Source of the DNA: Clostridiales bacterium | GTDB taxonomy: Bacteria > Bacillota > Clostridia > Oscillospirales > Oscillospiraceae | Assembly (NCBI GenBank): GCA_003525905.1 | Contig: DQIA01000124.1 | Span: forward strand, 1 to 7,811 | DNA length: 7,811 bases | Reading direction: 5' to 3' | Shown: positions 1-6,546 of the stretch, one piece after another | Layout: each line of letters starts with the position of its first letter | Position numbering within the stretch: the stretch's first letter is position 1 | Position numbers and translations under genes: made by a program | Notes under the pieces: generated by a model | What the model saw: only the letters and a program-made list of their open reading frames with translations | Told to the model about the DNA's origin: nothing | The model's database searches: none

Positions 1-51
1 CGGCGGCCGGCCAAAATGTCTTTTTCAACTCCTAACTCAAAGAAAGGGTGA
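1..51 (+). other. Possible 3' tail of an upstream gene
   Basis: Reading from base 1 in frame 1 the sequence is open and ends at a TGA at 49-51, giving a hydrophilic tail that finishes ...TPNSKKG. If real, it would be the end of the gene before the permeases, which in CUT1 operons is usually the sugar-binding lipoprotein, and its stop would overlap the GTG at 48 (GTGA). Seventeen codons is far too short to identify anything. The self-complementary GGCCGGCC at 5-12 suggests instead that this is intergenic sequence containing part of a hairpin. Confidence 0.2.
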
Positions 52-977
52 GCAAGTTGCCCAAACGCACTAAGAAACCCAAGAGCAAGCTGCTCCGCAA
101 GGAAGCGCGCGCTGCGTATCTCTACCTCATCCCCGCATTTATCGGCCTGATCGTGCTGACCTATATTCCGCTGATCGCGGTGTTCGGCCTGAGCTTTTTC
201 AAGTGGGGCGGAACCGGCGCACCGGAATGGAACGGCATCAATAACTATATCAAGCTCTTCACCACGGATCCGTACTTCAAGGAATCCATTAAGGTCACCG
301 TCTATTTCTCCCTGCTTGCTGTCGTCGGCAGCATGGTCTATTCCCTGATTGTCGCAATGCTGCTCAACCGCAAGATCCCCGCCCGCGGCTTCTTCCGCGC
401 GGTCTTCTACCTGCCCTATGTGCTGCCCGCAGCCGCCGTCTACATCGGCTGGAGCTGGCTGTACAACACGGAGTGGGGCCTGTTCAACTACATCCTCTCC
501 AAGCTCGGCATCGAACGCCTGATGTTCGTCAGCTCGTCCTCGCAGGTCGTTCCGTCGCTGGCACTGATCGCCGTGTGGCTCTCCGGCAACCTGATCGTGA
601 TTTTCCTGGCGGGCCTGCAGAATGTGCCCCGCGTGTACCATGAGGCCGCCGAGATCGACGGCGCAAACGCATGGCAGCGCTTCTGGCATGTGACCTTCCC
701 CAGCATGACCCCCATTATCTTCTATAATATGCTGATGTCCCTGATCACCAACATGCAGGTCGTCACGCCTGCCCTCGCTCTGACGAAGGGCGGCCCCGGT
801 AAATCCTCTTACTTTATGTCCTACATGCTCTACAACTACGCGTTCAAGCAGCGCGGCAAGATCGGTCTCGCCTGCGCGATCGCCTTCGTGCTGTTCCTGC
901 TGATCGGCGCCTTTACGCTGCTGCTGTTTGCCACCAGTAAGAGCTGGATCTTCTATGAAGGAGGCGACGACAAATGA
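48..977 (+). CDS. ABC sugar transporter permease, MalF/UgpA/AraP type
   Basis: This is one of the two membrane subunits of a CUT1-family sugar importer in the cytoplasmic membrane. The protein (309 aa from GTG 48) has a basic cytoplasmic N-terminus (about 1-22) and six hydrophobic segments, near 26-48, 86-107, 117-137, 168-190, 220-240 and 273-297. The EAA loop that docks on the ATPase is clear at 199-219 (EAAEIDGANAWQRF..., then FP). Length fits the AraP/UgpA class; MalF of E. coli is longer because of an extra periplasmic domain. The start is uncertain: GTG 48 lies directly against its own AAAG-rich upstream sequence, whereas an in-frame TTG at 57 sits 5 bases after GGGTGA (46-51), a better Shine-Dalgarno spacing and only three codons shorter. 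It overlaps the next permease by four bases (ATGA at 974-977). The adjacent arabinose genes suggest an arabinose or arabino-oligosaccharide substrate; this is inference, since the sequence of a CUT1 permease does not give the sugar. Confidence 0.93.
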   Translation: MSKLPKRTKKPKSKLLRKEARAAYLYLIPAFIGLIVLTYIPLIAVFGLSFFKWGGTGAPEWNGINNYIKLFTTDPYFKESIKVTVYFSLLAVVGSMVYSLIVAMLLNRKIPARGFFRAVFYLPYVLPAAAVYIGWSWLYNTEWGLFNYILSKLGIERLMFVSSSSQVVPSLALIAVWLSGNLIVIFLAGLQNVPRVYHEAAEIDGANAWQRFWHVTFPSMTPIIFYNMLMSLITNMQVVTPALALTKGGPGKSSYFMSYMLYNYAFKQRGKIGLACAIAFVLFLLIGAFTLLLFATSKSWIFYEGGDDK

Positions 978-1828
978 GCAGCCTGAAAAGCCGCAAGCGC
1001 ACCGAGCGCATCACGAATGCGCTGTGCTTCATCGCGCTGATCTTCCTGACCTGTCTGTGCATGCTGCCCATCTGGTGGATCTTCCGCTCCAGCCTGATGT
1101 CGAACGCCGAGCTGTTCAAGTGGCCGCCTGCCTTCTTACCGCCGCGCTGGCTGTTCTCGAACTACGCCAACACGCTGGAATACTTCAAGTTCTGGACCTA
1201 TCTGAAGAACACGATGATCATCATCGTCCCGTCTGTCATCTTCGGCACCATCACGGCCACGATGTGCGGCTACGCCTTCGCGCGCCTGCGCTTCCGCCTG
1301 CGGAACTTCCTGTTCACGCTGTGCGTCGGCTCCATGCTGCTGCCGACCATGGTCACGCTCATCCCGCTGTACATCATGTGGACGAAGTTCTTCAACATGT
1401 CCAACACGTTCTGGCCGCTGATCCTGCCGTATCTCTGCGGCGGCGGCGCGTTCAACATCTTCCTCATCCGCCAGTTCGTCCGCTCCATCCCGCGTGAGCT
1501 CGACGAAGCTGCAACGATCGACGGCGCAGGCTACTTCCGTATCCTCCTCAACGTCATCGTTCCTTCCATCAAATCGGCGATGATCGTCGTCGCCATGTTC
1601 CTCTTCATCCAGATCTGGAACGATCTGCTCCAGCAGATGATCTATATCAATACGGATGATAAGTTCACGATCTCCATGGGCCTGAGCCAGCTCAAGGGCT
1701 CCCTGAAGACGGACTGGTCCGCCATCATGTGCGGCACCTGCATGTCCTTCGTGCCCGGCGTCGTGTTCTATCTCCTCGGTCAGCGGTACTTCGTCGAAGG
1801 CATCGTGATGACCGGTATGAAAAACTGA
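974..1828 (+). CDS. ABC sugar transporter permease, MalG/AraQ type
   Basis: Second membrane subunit of the same CUT1 importer, expected to form the heterodimeric channel with the preceding permease. It has 284 aa, matching the AraQ/MalG size class. Hydrophobic segments lie near 15-36, 79-99, 110-131, 139-157, 196-216 and 250-268. The EAA loop for ATPase contact is at 178-197 (EAATIDGAGYFRILL..., then VP). AAGGAGG at 958-964 lies nine bases before the ATG and the start overlaps the previous stop (ATGA), so the two subunits are probably translated in a coupled, near-equimolar way. Its own stop overlaps the next start (TGATG, 1826-1830). No ATP-binding subunit is encoded in the window. In B. subtilis AraNPQ and related CUT1 systems a shared ATPase (MsmX) encoded elsewhere energises the transporter, and the same is inferred here. 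Confidence 0.93.
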   Translation: MSSLKSRKRTERITNALCFIALIFLTCLCMLPIWWIFRSSLMSNAELFKWPPAFLPPRWLFSNYANTLEYFKFWTYLKNTMIIIVPSVIFGTITATMCGYAFARLRFRLRNFLFTLCVGSMLLPTMVTLIPLYIMWTKFFNMSNTFWPLILPYLCGGGAFNIFLIRQFVRSIPRELDEAATIDGAGYFRILLNVIVPSIKSAMIVVAMFLFIQIWNDLLQQMIYINTDDKFTISMGLSQLKGSLKTDWSAIMCGTCMSFVPGVVFYLLGQRYFVEGIVMTGMKN

Positions 1829-2517
1829 TGCAGCGCGGAATGCGTCGGGAAGGCCGCGGCCTTCCCGCGCCCCGCGAGGGTGCGCGTCGGTTTTTCTATC
1901 TGTTTTGGAACCATGCATGGAAGCTCATCCGTCTGAACCTGCTGTTTCTGGCCTGCTGCATCCCGGTCGTGACGATGCCGGCTGCGCTGTGCGCCATGGA
2001 CCGCGTCCTCATCGTGCTCGTGCGCGAGGGCAATGTGCTTTTATGGGAGGAGTTCCGGGACGAATTTAAAAAGGACTTTTGGCGCAGTCTTCCGCTCGGA
2101 CTGCTGTTCGGCGGACTGCTGTTTCTGGGATATTTCCTGCTCAGCCTCGGCATGGGCAACTTCGGCACCTTCCTCGGTCCGATGTTCTTCGCCTTCGGCC
2201 TGTTTACCGTCGGCTTCGCGCTCGGCCGCGGCAGCTATGCCTTCCTCATGCGCGCCATGTTCGATCTGCCCAACGGCCAGATCCTGAAGAATGCCAACGG
2301 CATGTCCGCCCTGCGCGGCGGCCGCGGCTGGCTGCCGATCGTGGTGCATGGCATTGGCTTCCTGTTCGGCTTCAGCTTTTTCCCGTACACGCTGATCGTG
2401 ATCGCACTGTTCGGCATCAGCCTGCCGCAATATCTGATCTGCTATCTGCTCAACGACCCCATCCAGAAAAACATCATTTCTCCGTGGGAGAGGATGCAGG
2501 CTCAAAAGGAGACATAA
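1828..2517 (+). CDS. DUF624 (YesL-like) integral membrane protein
   Basis: A 229-aa membrane protein of the DUF624/YesL family, whose biochemical role is not established; members often sit in sugar-transport and glycoside-utilisation operons of Bacillota. The family pattern is the aromatic and basic N-terminal stretch (FFYLFWNHAWKLIRLN, 22-37) running into a first membrane segment with CCIPVVTMPA (43-52), then a charged loop with EEFRDEFKKDFWRS (74-87). Further hydrophobic segments are near 88-108, 110-130, 165-188 and 190-207, giving about five. ATG 1828 was chosen because it overlaps the permease stop as TGATG, the layout of a coupled start; the frame is open further upstream but would run deep into the permease gene. 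No separate strong ribosome binding site is visible; ATG 1840 is an alternative four codons in. The position between permeases and catabolic genes suggests an accessory or regulatory role for the transporter, which is inference. Confidence 0.88.
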   Translation: MQRGMRREGRGLPAPREGARRFFYLFWNHAWKLIRLNLLFLACCIPVVTMPAALCAMDRVLIVLVREGNVLLWEEFRDEFKKDFWRSLPLGLLFGGLLFLGYFLLSLGMGNFGTFLGPMFFAFGLFTVGFALGRGSYAFLMRAMFDLPNGQILKNANGMSALRGGRGWLPIVVHGIGFLFGFSFFPYTLIVIALFGISLPQYLICYLLNDPIQKNIISPWERMQAQKET

Positions 2518-2518
2518 T

Positions 2519-4033
2519 ATGACTCATACGCTTGGTATCGAATTCGGCTCGACCCGTATCAAGGCCGTCCTGATCGACGAAGCCTTCCGCCCGGTCGCCT
2601 CCGGCGACTACACCTGGAAGAGCGACCTCCGCGACGGCGTCTGGACCTATGACCTCGAGGAGGCCTGGAGCGGCCTTCGCACGGCGCTGCGCGCCCTCGG
2701 CGAGGTCTCCGTGGATGCCATGGGCATCTCGGCCATGATGCACGGCTATCTGGCCTTTGACAAGGACTGGAACCTGCTCACGCCCTTCCGCACCTGGCAG
2801 AACACCATGACGGGCGAAGAGGCGGCGGAGCTGACGGAGCTGTTCGGCTTCAACATCCCGCAGCGCTGGTCGATCGCGCATCTCTGGCATGCTATCCGCA
2901 CCGGCGAGGCGCATGTCGGCAAGCTTGCGCATATCACGACGCTGGCGGGATATTTCCACTATATGCTCACCGGCGTGAACGCCGTCGGCATCGGCGAGGT
3001 CTCCGGCATGTTCCCCATCGACAGCGAAACGCTGGACTATGACCGCGGCATGATGGAAAAGTTCGACCGCCTTATCGCGGAGCAGCCCTTCACGCTGCGC
3101 GATCTGCTGCCGCAGGTCCTGCCCGCCGGTGTCCCGGCAGGCAAGCTGACCGCCGCCGGTGCGGCCCGCCTCGATGGCATGCTGTCCGAGGGCATCGTGT
3201 TTGCCCCGGCCGAGGGCGATGCCGGTACCGGCATGACGGCCACGAACGCCGTCGGTCCGCGCACGGGCAACGTCTCCGCCGGCACGTCCATCTTCTCCAT
3301 GGTCGTTCTGGAGCATCCGCTGCAGAAGGTCTATCCGGAGATCGATCTTGTCACCACGCCGACGGGCCGCCCCGTCGCCATGGTGCACTGCAACAACTGT
3401 ACGAATGATATGAACGCCTGGGCAGGCGTCCTGCGCGAGACGGCTGAGCTGTTCGGCAGCTCCGTCGACACGGGCGAGCTGTTCACGAAGCTCTACCGCA
3501 AGAGCCTCGAGGGCGAGGCCGACTGCGGCGGCGTCATGGTCGTGAACTATCTGGCAGGCGAGGGCGTGACCCATCTCGATGAGGGCCGCCCGCTGGTCCT
3601 GCGCCGCCCGGACAGCCGCTTCACGCTGGCAAACTTCCTGCGCGCACAGCTCTATTCCACCATGGCTACGCTGAAGATCGGCATGGATCTGCTGGCCTCC
3701 GAGCAGGTGGCCATCGATTCGCTCACCGGCCACGGCGGCTTGTTCAAGACGCCGGGCGTCGGCCAGAAATACATGGCCGCGGCCTGCGGCGCGCCCGTGA
3801 CCGTCATGGAGAGCGCCGGAGAAGGCGGCCCCTACGGCATGGCGCTTCTGGCGGCCTTCGTCCTGCAGGGCGGCGGCGAGACGCTCGAGGCCTTCCTCGC
3901 AGAGCATGTCTTTGCCGATGCCGTCCGCACGACGCTCCAGCCGGACCCGGCGGACGTTGAAGGCTTCCGCACGTTCCTCGATCAGTATAAGGCCTGCCTC
4001 CGCGTGGAGCAGGCTGCCACAGAAAATCTGTAA
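2519..4033 (+). CDS. FGGY-family carbohydrate kinase, probable L-ribulokinase role
   Basis: ATP-dependent sugar kinase of the FGGY/ASKHA fold, 504 aa, cytoplasmic. The first phosphate-binding strand-turn is LGIEFGSTRIK at 5-15, with Glu-Phe where most FGGY kinases have Asp-x-Gly-Thr. The probable catalytic base is Asp234 in EGDAGTGM (232-239), followed by the second lobe with NVSAGTS (251-257), the adenosine-side loop GHGG (404-407) and ESAGEGGPYG (431-440). It is shorter than classical AraB (about 560 aa) and resembles a group commonly labelled xylulokinase-like or simply FGGY kinase in Clostridia. Because araA and araD follow directly and no other kinase is present, the expected reaction is L-ribulose + ATP to L-ribulose 5-phosphate; D-xylulose is the main alternative. 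AAAAGGAGA (2504-2512) is six bases before the ATG, and one base separates it from the DUF624 stop. Family certain, substrate inferred from context. Confidence 0.93.
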   Translation: MTHTLGIEFGSTRIKAVLIDEAFRPVASGDYTWKSDLRDGVWTYDLEEAWSGLRTALRALGEVSVDAMGISAMMHGYLAFDKDWNLLTPFRTWQNTMTGEEAAELTELFGFNIPQRWSIAHLWHAIRTGEAHVGKLAHITTLAGYFHYMLTGVNAVGIGEVSGMFPIDSETLDYDRGMMEKFDRLIAEQPFTLRDLLPQVLPAGVPAGKLTAAGAARLDGMLSEGIVFAPAEGDAGTGMTATNAVGPRTGNVSAGTSIFSMVVLEHPLQKVYPEIDLVTTPTGRPVAMVHCNNCTNDMNAWAGVLRETAELFGSSVDTGELFTKLYRKSLEGEADCGGVMVVNYLAGEGVTHLDEGRPLVLRRPDSRFTLANFLRAQLYSTMATLKIGMDLLASEQVAIDSLTGHGGLFKTPGVGQKYMAAACGAPVTVMESAGEGGPYGMALLAAFVLQGGGETLEAFLAEHVFADAVRTTLQPDPADVEGFRTFLDQYKACLRVEQAATENL

Positions 4034-4046
4034 GGAGTGTACAAAG

Positions 4047-5513
4047 ATGAAAAACTATGAATTCTGGTTTGTCGTTGGCTCGCAGACGCTGTACGGCGAA
4101 GAGGTGCTCCGCACCGTCGCTGCCCGCGCCGAGGAAATGGCGCAGAAGCTTTCTGCCGTTCTGCCCTATCCCCTGAAGTACAAGGTCACTGCCAAGAGCA
4201 ACGCCGAGATCCTCGACGTTGTGAAGGAAGCCAACTATAACGACGCCTGCGCCGGTATCGTGACGTGGTGCCATACGTTCTCCCCGTCCAAGATGTGGAT
4301 CAACGGCCTGGAGCTGCTCCAGAAGCCGTGGTGCCATTTCGCCACCCAGTATAACCGGGAGATCCCGAACGAAGAGATCGACATGGACTTCATGAACCTG
4401 AATCAGGCTGCCCACGGCGACCGCGAGCACGGCTTCATCGGCGCCCGCCTGCGCGCTCCGCGCAAGATCATTGCCGGTTACTGGCAGGACGGCGACGTGC
4501 AGGAGCGTCTGGCCGGCTGGATGAAGGTCGCCGTCGGCGTCGCCTTCTCCCGCAGCCTGAAGGTCATGCGCTTCGGCGACAACATGCGTGAAGTCGCCGT
4601 CACCGAGGGCGATAAGGTCGAGGTGCAGCGTAAGCTCGGCTGGCAGGTCAACACCTGGGCCGTCGGCGATCTCGTCAAGGAGATGAACGCCGTCACGGAG
4701 GCCGAGGTCGACGCACTCATGGACGTCTACCGCGAGAAGTATGACTTTGCGACGGACAACGTCGAAGCCATCCGCTATCAGGCGCGCGAAGAGATTGCCA
4801 TGAAGAAGATGATGGACCGCGAGGGCTGCAAGGCCTTTGCCAACACGTTCCAGGATCTCTACGGCATGGAGCAGCTGCCCGGTCTGGCCTCTCAGCACCT
4901 GATGGCGCAGGGCTATGGCTACGGCGGCGAGGGCGACTGGAAGGTCTCCGCCATGACCGCCATCCTGAAGGCCATGGGCGAGGGCGGCAACGGCGCGTCC
5001 GGCTTCATGGAGGACTATACCTATCATCTTGTCAAGGGGCAGGAATACAGCCTCGGCGCACACATGCTCGAGGTCTGCCCGAGCCTTGCCAGCGCCCGTC
5101 CGCGCATCGAGACCCATCCGCTGGGCATCGGCATGAACGAGAAGGATCCCGCCCGTCTGGTCTTTGAGGGCAAGGCCGGTAAGGCCATTGTCGTCAGCCT
5201 GATCGATATGGGCGGCCGTCTGCGCCTCATCGTGCAGGATATCGAGGCCGTGAAGCCCATCATGCCCATGCCGAACCTGCCCGTCGCCCGCGTTATGTGG
5301 AAGGCCATGCCGAACCTCACGACCGGCGTCGAGTGCTGGATCACTGCCGGCGGCGCGCACCACACCGTCCTGTCCTATGACGTCACGGCCGAGCAGATGC
5401 GTGACTGGGCACGGATCATGGACATCGAGTACGTTCACATCGGCGCGGATACCACGGTGGAGTCTCTGGAGCACGACCTGTTCCTGAGCGACCTTGCGTG
5501 GAAGCTGAAGTAA
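4047..5513 (+). CDS. araA: L-arabinose isomerase
   Basis: Converts L-arabinose to L-ribulose, the first cytoplasmic step of arabinose breakdown; a Mn2+-dependent ketol isomerase. The protein has 488 aa, close to the usual 490-500. The N-terminus [17 protein letters not shown] is the family's signature opening (WFVVGSQ-LYG). Residues corresponding to the catalytic and metal ligands (E306, E333, H350 and H450 in E. coli) are present: E295 in GGEGDW, E322 in MEDYTYH, H339 in [11 protein letters not shown], and the His pair 438-439 in GGAHHT. The open frame extends 47 codons further upstream into the kinase gene, but ATG 4047 is preferred because TAAGGAGTG at 4031-4039 provides a ribosome binding site nine bases away and the protein then begins exactly at the conserved motif. 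That binding site overlaps the kinase stop codon. All key residues are intact, so it should be active. Confidence 0.98.
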   Translation: MKNYEFWFVVGSQTLYGEEVLRTVAARAEEMAQKLSAVLPYPLKYKVTAKSNAEILDVVKEANYNDACAGIVTWCHTFSPSKMWINGLELLQKPWCHFATQYNREIPNEEIDMDFMNLNQAAHGDREHGFIGARLRAPRKIIAGYWQDGDVQERLAGWMKVAVGVAFSRSLKVMRFGDNMREVAVTEGDKVEVQRKLGWQVNTWAVGDLVKEMNAVTEAEVDALMDVYREKYDFATDNVEAIRYQAREEIAMKKMMDREGCKAFANTFQDLYGMEQLPGLASQHLMAQGYGYGGEGDWKVSAMTAILKAMGEGGNGASGFMEDYTYHLVKGQEYSLGAHMLEVCPSLASARPRIETHPLGIGMNEKDPARLVFEGKAGKAIVVSLIDMGGRLRLIVQDIEAVKPIMPMPNLPVARVMWKAMPNLTTGVECWITAGGAHHTVLSYDVTAEQMRDWARIMDIEYVHIGADTTVESLEHDLFLSDLAWKLK

Positions 5514-5523
5514 GGAGCGCGCT

Positions 5524-6213
5524 ATGCTGGAGGAACTGAAGCGTCAGGTGCTGGAGGCTAATCTCCTGCTGCCGAAGCACGGTCTTATCACCTTTACCTG
5601 GGGCAACGTCTCCGGGATCGATCGCGCCAGCGGTCTGGTCGTCATCAAGCCGTCCGGCGTCAGCTATGACGGCATGACGGTCGGGGACATGGTCGTCGTG
5701 GATCTGGACGGCAAGGTCGTCGAGGGCAAATGGAAGCCCTCGAGCGACACGCCGACGCATGTGGAGCTGTACCGTGCCTTTCCCGGCATCGGCGGCATCG
5801 TCCACACGCATTCCCGCTGGGCAACGAGCTTTGCGCAGGCGGGCGTCGGCATCATCCCCATGGGCACGACGCAGGGCGACTACTTCTATGGCGAGATCCC
5901 CTGCACCCGTCCGATGACGCCGGAGGAGATCGCGGGCGAATACGAGAAGGAGACCGGCAAGGTCATCATCGAGACGTTCGCGGGTAAGGACCCCGAGGCC
6001 ATCCCCGCCGTGCTGGTCAACAGCCACGGCCCGTTCGCCTGGGGAACCGATGCCGAAAACGCCGTGCACAATGCGGTCGTTCTGGAGGAGGTCGCCTTCA
6101 TGAACTTCCATGCGCTGCAGCTCAGCCCGAACCGCGGCGCGATGCAGCAGGAGCTGCTTGATAAGCACTACCTGCGCAAGCACGGGAAAAATGCCTACTA
6201 CGGACAGGGCTGA
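5524..6213 (+). CDS. araD: L-ribulose-5-phosphate 4-epimerase
   Basis: Interconverts L-ribulose 5-phosphate and D-xylulose 5-phosphate by a zinc-dependent retro-aldol mechanism, feeding the pentose phosphate pathway. It is a class II aldolase-family protein of 229 aa, against 231 in E. coli. Visible landmarks are [11 protein letters not shown] (23-33), KPSGVSYD (42-49), SSDTPTH (73-79), the zinc ligands H94 and H96 in VHTHSRWA and H168 in NSHGPFAWG, the catalytic Asp119 in [16 protein letters not shown], and the C-terminal YYGQG carrying the catalytic Tyr equivalent to Tyr229 of E. coli. AAGGAG at 5512-5517 overlaps the araA stop and lies six bases before ATG 5524. It is the last gene of the operon, followed 30 bases later by an intrinsic terminator. 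Paralogues such as L-fuculose-phosphate aldolase and SgbE/UlaF share the fold, but the araA neighbour and the motifs favour AraD. Confidence 0.97.
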   Translation: MLEELKRQVLEANLLLPKHGLITFTWGNVSGIDRASGLVVIKPSGVSYDGMTVGDMVVVDLDGKVVEGKWKPSSDTPTHVELYRAFPGIGGIVHTHSRWATSFAQAGVGIIPMGTTQGDYFYGEIPCTRPMTPEEIAGEYEKETGKVIIETFAGKDPEAIPAVLVNSHGPFAWGTDAENAVHNAVVLEEVAFMNFHALQLSPNRGAMQQELLDKHYLRKHGKNAYYGQG

Positions 6214-6242
6214 TCTGTCTTACAGATAGGGAGAAGAGAAGG

Positions 6243-6278
6243 AATGGAGCTGCTCCGTCGGAGCGGCTCCATTTTCCG
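6243..6278 (+). terminator. Intrinsic terminator of the arabinose operon (first twin hairpin)
   Basis: Perfect outer arms AATGGAGC (6243-6250) and GCTCCATT (6266-6273) enclose one T-G wobble, an inner stem GCTCC/GGAGC (6252-6256/6260-6264) and a three-base loop, 14 pairs in all. The 3' arm runs into TTTT-CC and the 5' side is purine-rich (AGAAGAGAAGG). It lies 30 bases after the araD stop. A smaller hairpin, ATCTGT-CTT-ACAGAT, occupies 6213-6227 between the two. The T-run is short, so termination may be incomplete. Confidence 0.8.
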
Positions 6279-6321
6279 CGTCCAAAGGCAGCCGGCCGAA
6301 GATTTCGGAGGGAAGAAAAGT

Positions 6322-6352
6322 GGGAAAGGAAACCGTCAGGGTGTCCTTTCCC
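6322..6352. repeat. Hairpin with 9-bp perfect arms
   Basis: GGGAAAGGA (6322-6330) is perfectly complementary to TCCTTTCCC (6344-6352); inside, after an A-G mismatch, ACC can pair with GGT around a GTCAG loop. It is followed by GTTTC, not a proper T-run, so it is at best a weak terminator. Its role is unknown. Confidence 0.65.
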
Positions 6353-6375
6353 GTTTCATAACCCGCCGCAGCGGC

Positions 6376-6398
6376 CAAAATTGCATATTGCAATTTTG
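6376..6398. repeat. AT-rich 10-bp-arm palindrome
   Basis: CAAAATTGCA (6376-6385) and TGCAATTTTG (6389-6398) are perfect inverted arms around TAT. It is strikingly AT-rich within a GC-rich genome. It could be a protein-binding operator or a conserved block of a dispersed repeat. It is about 95 bases upstream of the cysK promoter -35, rather far for a simple repressor site. Confidence 0.7.
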
Positions 6399-6402
6399 AA
6401 AG

Positions 6403-6444
6403 CAGCTTGGCGAAAAAGGCCCAGAGGACTTTTTTGACAAGCTG
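6403..6444. repeat. 42-base imperfect inverted repeat
   Basis: CAGCTTG (6403-6409) pairs with CAAGCTG (6438-6444). After one G-A mismatch, CGAAAAAG (6411-6418) pairs with CTTTTTTG (6429-6436) with a single G-T wobble, and two further C-G pairs are possible inside. The long T-run lies in the stem next to the loop, not after the hairpin, so this is not a terminator on the + strand. The form suits a miniature-element or structured-RNA origin. Confidence 0.65.
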
Positions 6445-6446
6445 GG

Positions 6447-6480
6447 AATGGAGCTGCCGGTAACGGCGGCTCCATTTTCT
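6447..6480 (+). terminator. Second twin intrinsic terminator, just upstream of the cysK promoter
   Basis: Arms AATGGAGC (6447-6454) and GCTCCATT (6469-6476), a T-G wobble, inner stem GCCG/CGGC (6456-6459/6464-6467) and loop GTAA, followed by TTCTGATTTT. The 13 bases GGAATGGAGCTGC and the 14 bases GCGGCTCCATTTTC are identical to those of the hairpin at 6243, while the inner stem and loop differ. It ends about 15 bases before the cysK -35 box, so it would insulate cysK from upstream transcription. Confidence 0.72.
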
Positions 6481-6492
6481 GATTTTCGGGGC

Positions 6493-6524
6493 TTGACAAC
6501 CGTTCCAACTCGTGCTAGTATAAT
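6493..6524 (+). promoter_or_regulatory. Sigma-A-type promoter of cysK
   Basis: A perfect -35 TTGACA lies at 6493-6498. Two overlapping -10 choices follow: TAGTAT (6516-6521), at the ideal 17-base spacing and preceded by an extended -10 TGC; and a perfect TATAAT (6519-6524), at an over-long 20-base spacing. Either would start transcription near 6528-6532, about 41-45 bases before the cysK ATG. Confidence 0.8.
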
Positions 6525-6531
6525 GCCTAGA

Positions 6532-6546
6532 AATACCGTAGGTAAT
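6532..6546. promoter_or_regulatory. Possible operator at the cysK transcription start
   Basis: TACC (6534-6537) and GGTA (6541-6544) are inverted around GTA, with one more matching pair outside (A6532-T6546). The site covers the first bases of the predicted transcript, where a repressor would block initiation. Cysteine genes of Bacillota are often controlled by Rrf2-family repressors such as CymR, so a regulator of that kind is conceivable. The arms are short and could occur by chance. Confidence 0.35.

Larger units (their letters stand above)
6279..6446. other. Non-coding, hairpin-rich spacer between two terminators
   Basis: No convincing gene lies here. A 51-codon open frame starting at ATG 6244 runs through it, but that ATG lies inside the terminator arm with a purine run immediately against it, so it is not called. 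The stretch is packed with inverted repeats: CCGAA-GAT-TTCGG (6296-6308) and the three listed separately at 6322-6352, 6376-6398 and 6403-6444. I see no clear promoter inside it: a TTGACA at 6434-6439 has no matching -10. It could be a long structured 3' region of the arabinose transcript, a small RNA between two terminators, or the remains of a non-autonomous mobile element. The last option is favoured weakly, because of the large near-palindromes. Confidence 0.5.

Noticed and set aside
1729..1827. Upstream extension of the DUF624 gene by 33 codons.
   Set aside because: The extension lies entirely inside the preceding permease gene and reads as an Arg-rich out-of-frame translation; the TGATG overlap at 1826-1830 gives a natural start.
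3906..4046. Upstream extension of araA by 47 codons into the kinase gene.
   Set aside because: The added residues are Ser/Arg-rich with no family similarity, and TAAGGAGTG before ATG 4047 puts the start right at the conserved [13 protein letters not shown].
2474..5474. Long open frames on the minus strand opposite the kinase and araA (477 and 556 codons).
   Set aside because: They lie wholly opposite well-identified genes, have low-complexity Arg/Ala/Gly/His-rich translations with no recognisable domain, and are an expected by-product of GC-rich third codon positions.
6244..6399. Small + strand open frame of about 51 codons starting at ATG 6244.
   Set aside because: The ATG lies inside the terminator stem, the upstream purine run is too close for normal initiation, and the frame ends within the AT-rich palindrome. 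It resembles no known protein.
6493..6508. Catabolite-responsive (cre) site over the cysK -35 region.
   Set aside because: The TG...CG...CA spacing is off by one base and the central CG is misplaced, so the match to the cre consensus is poor.
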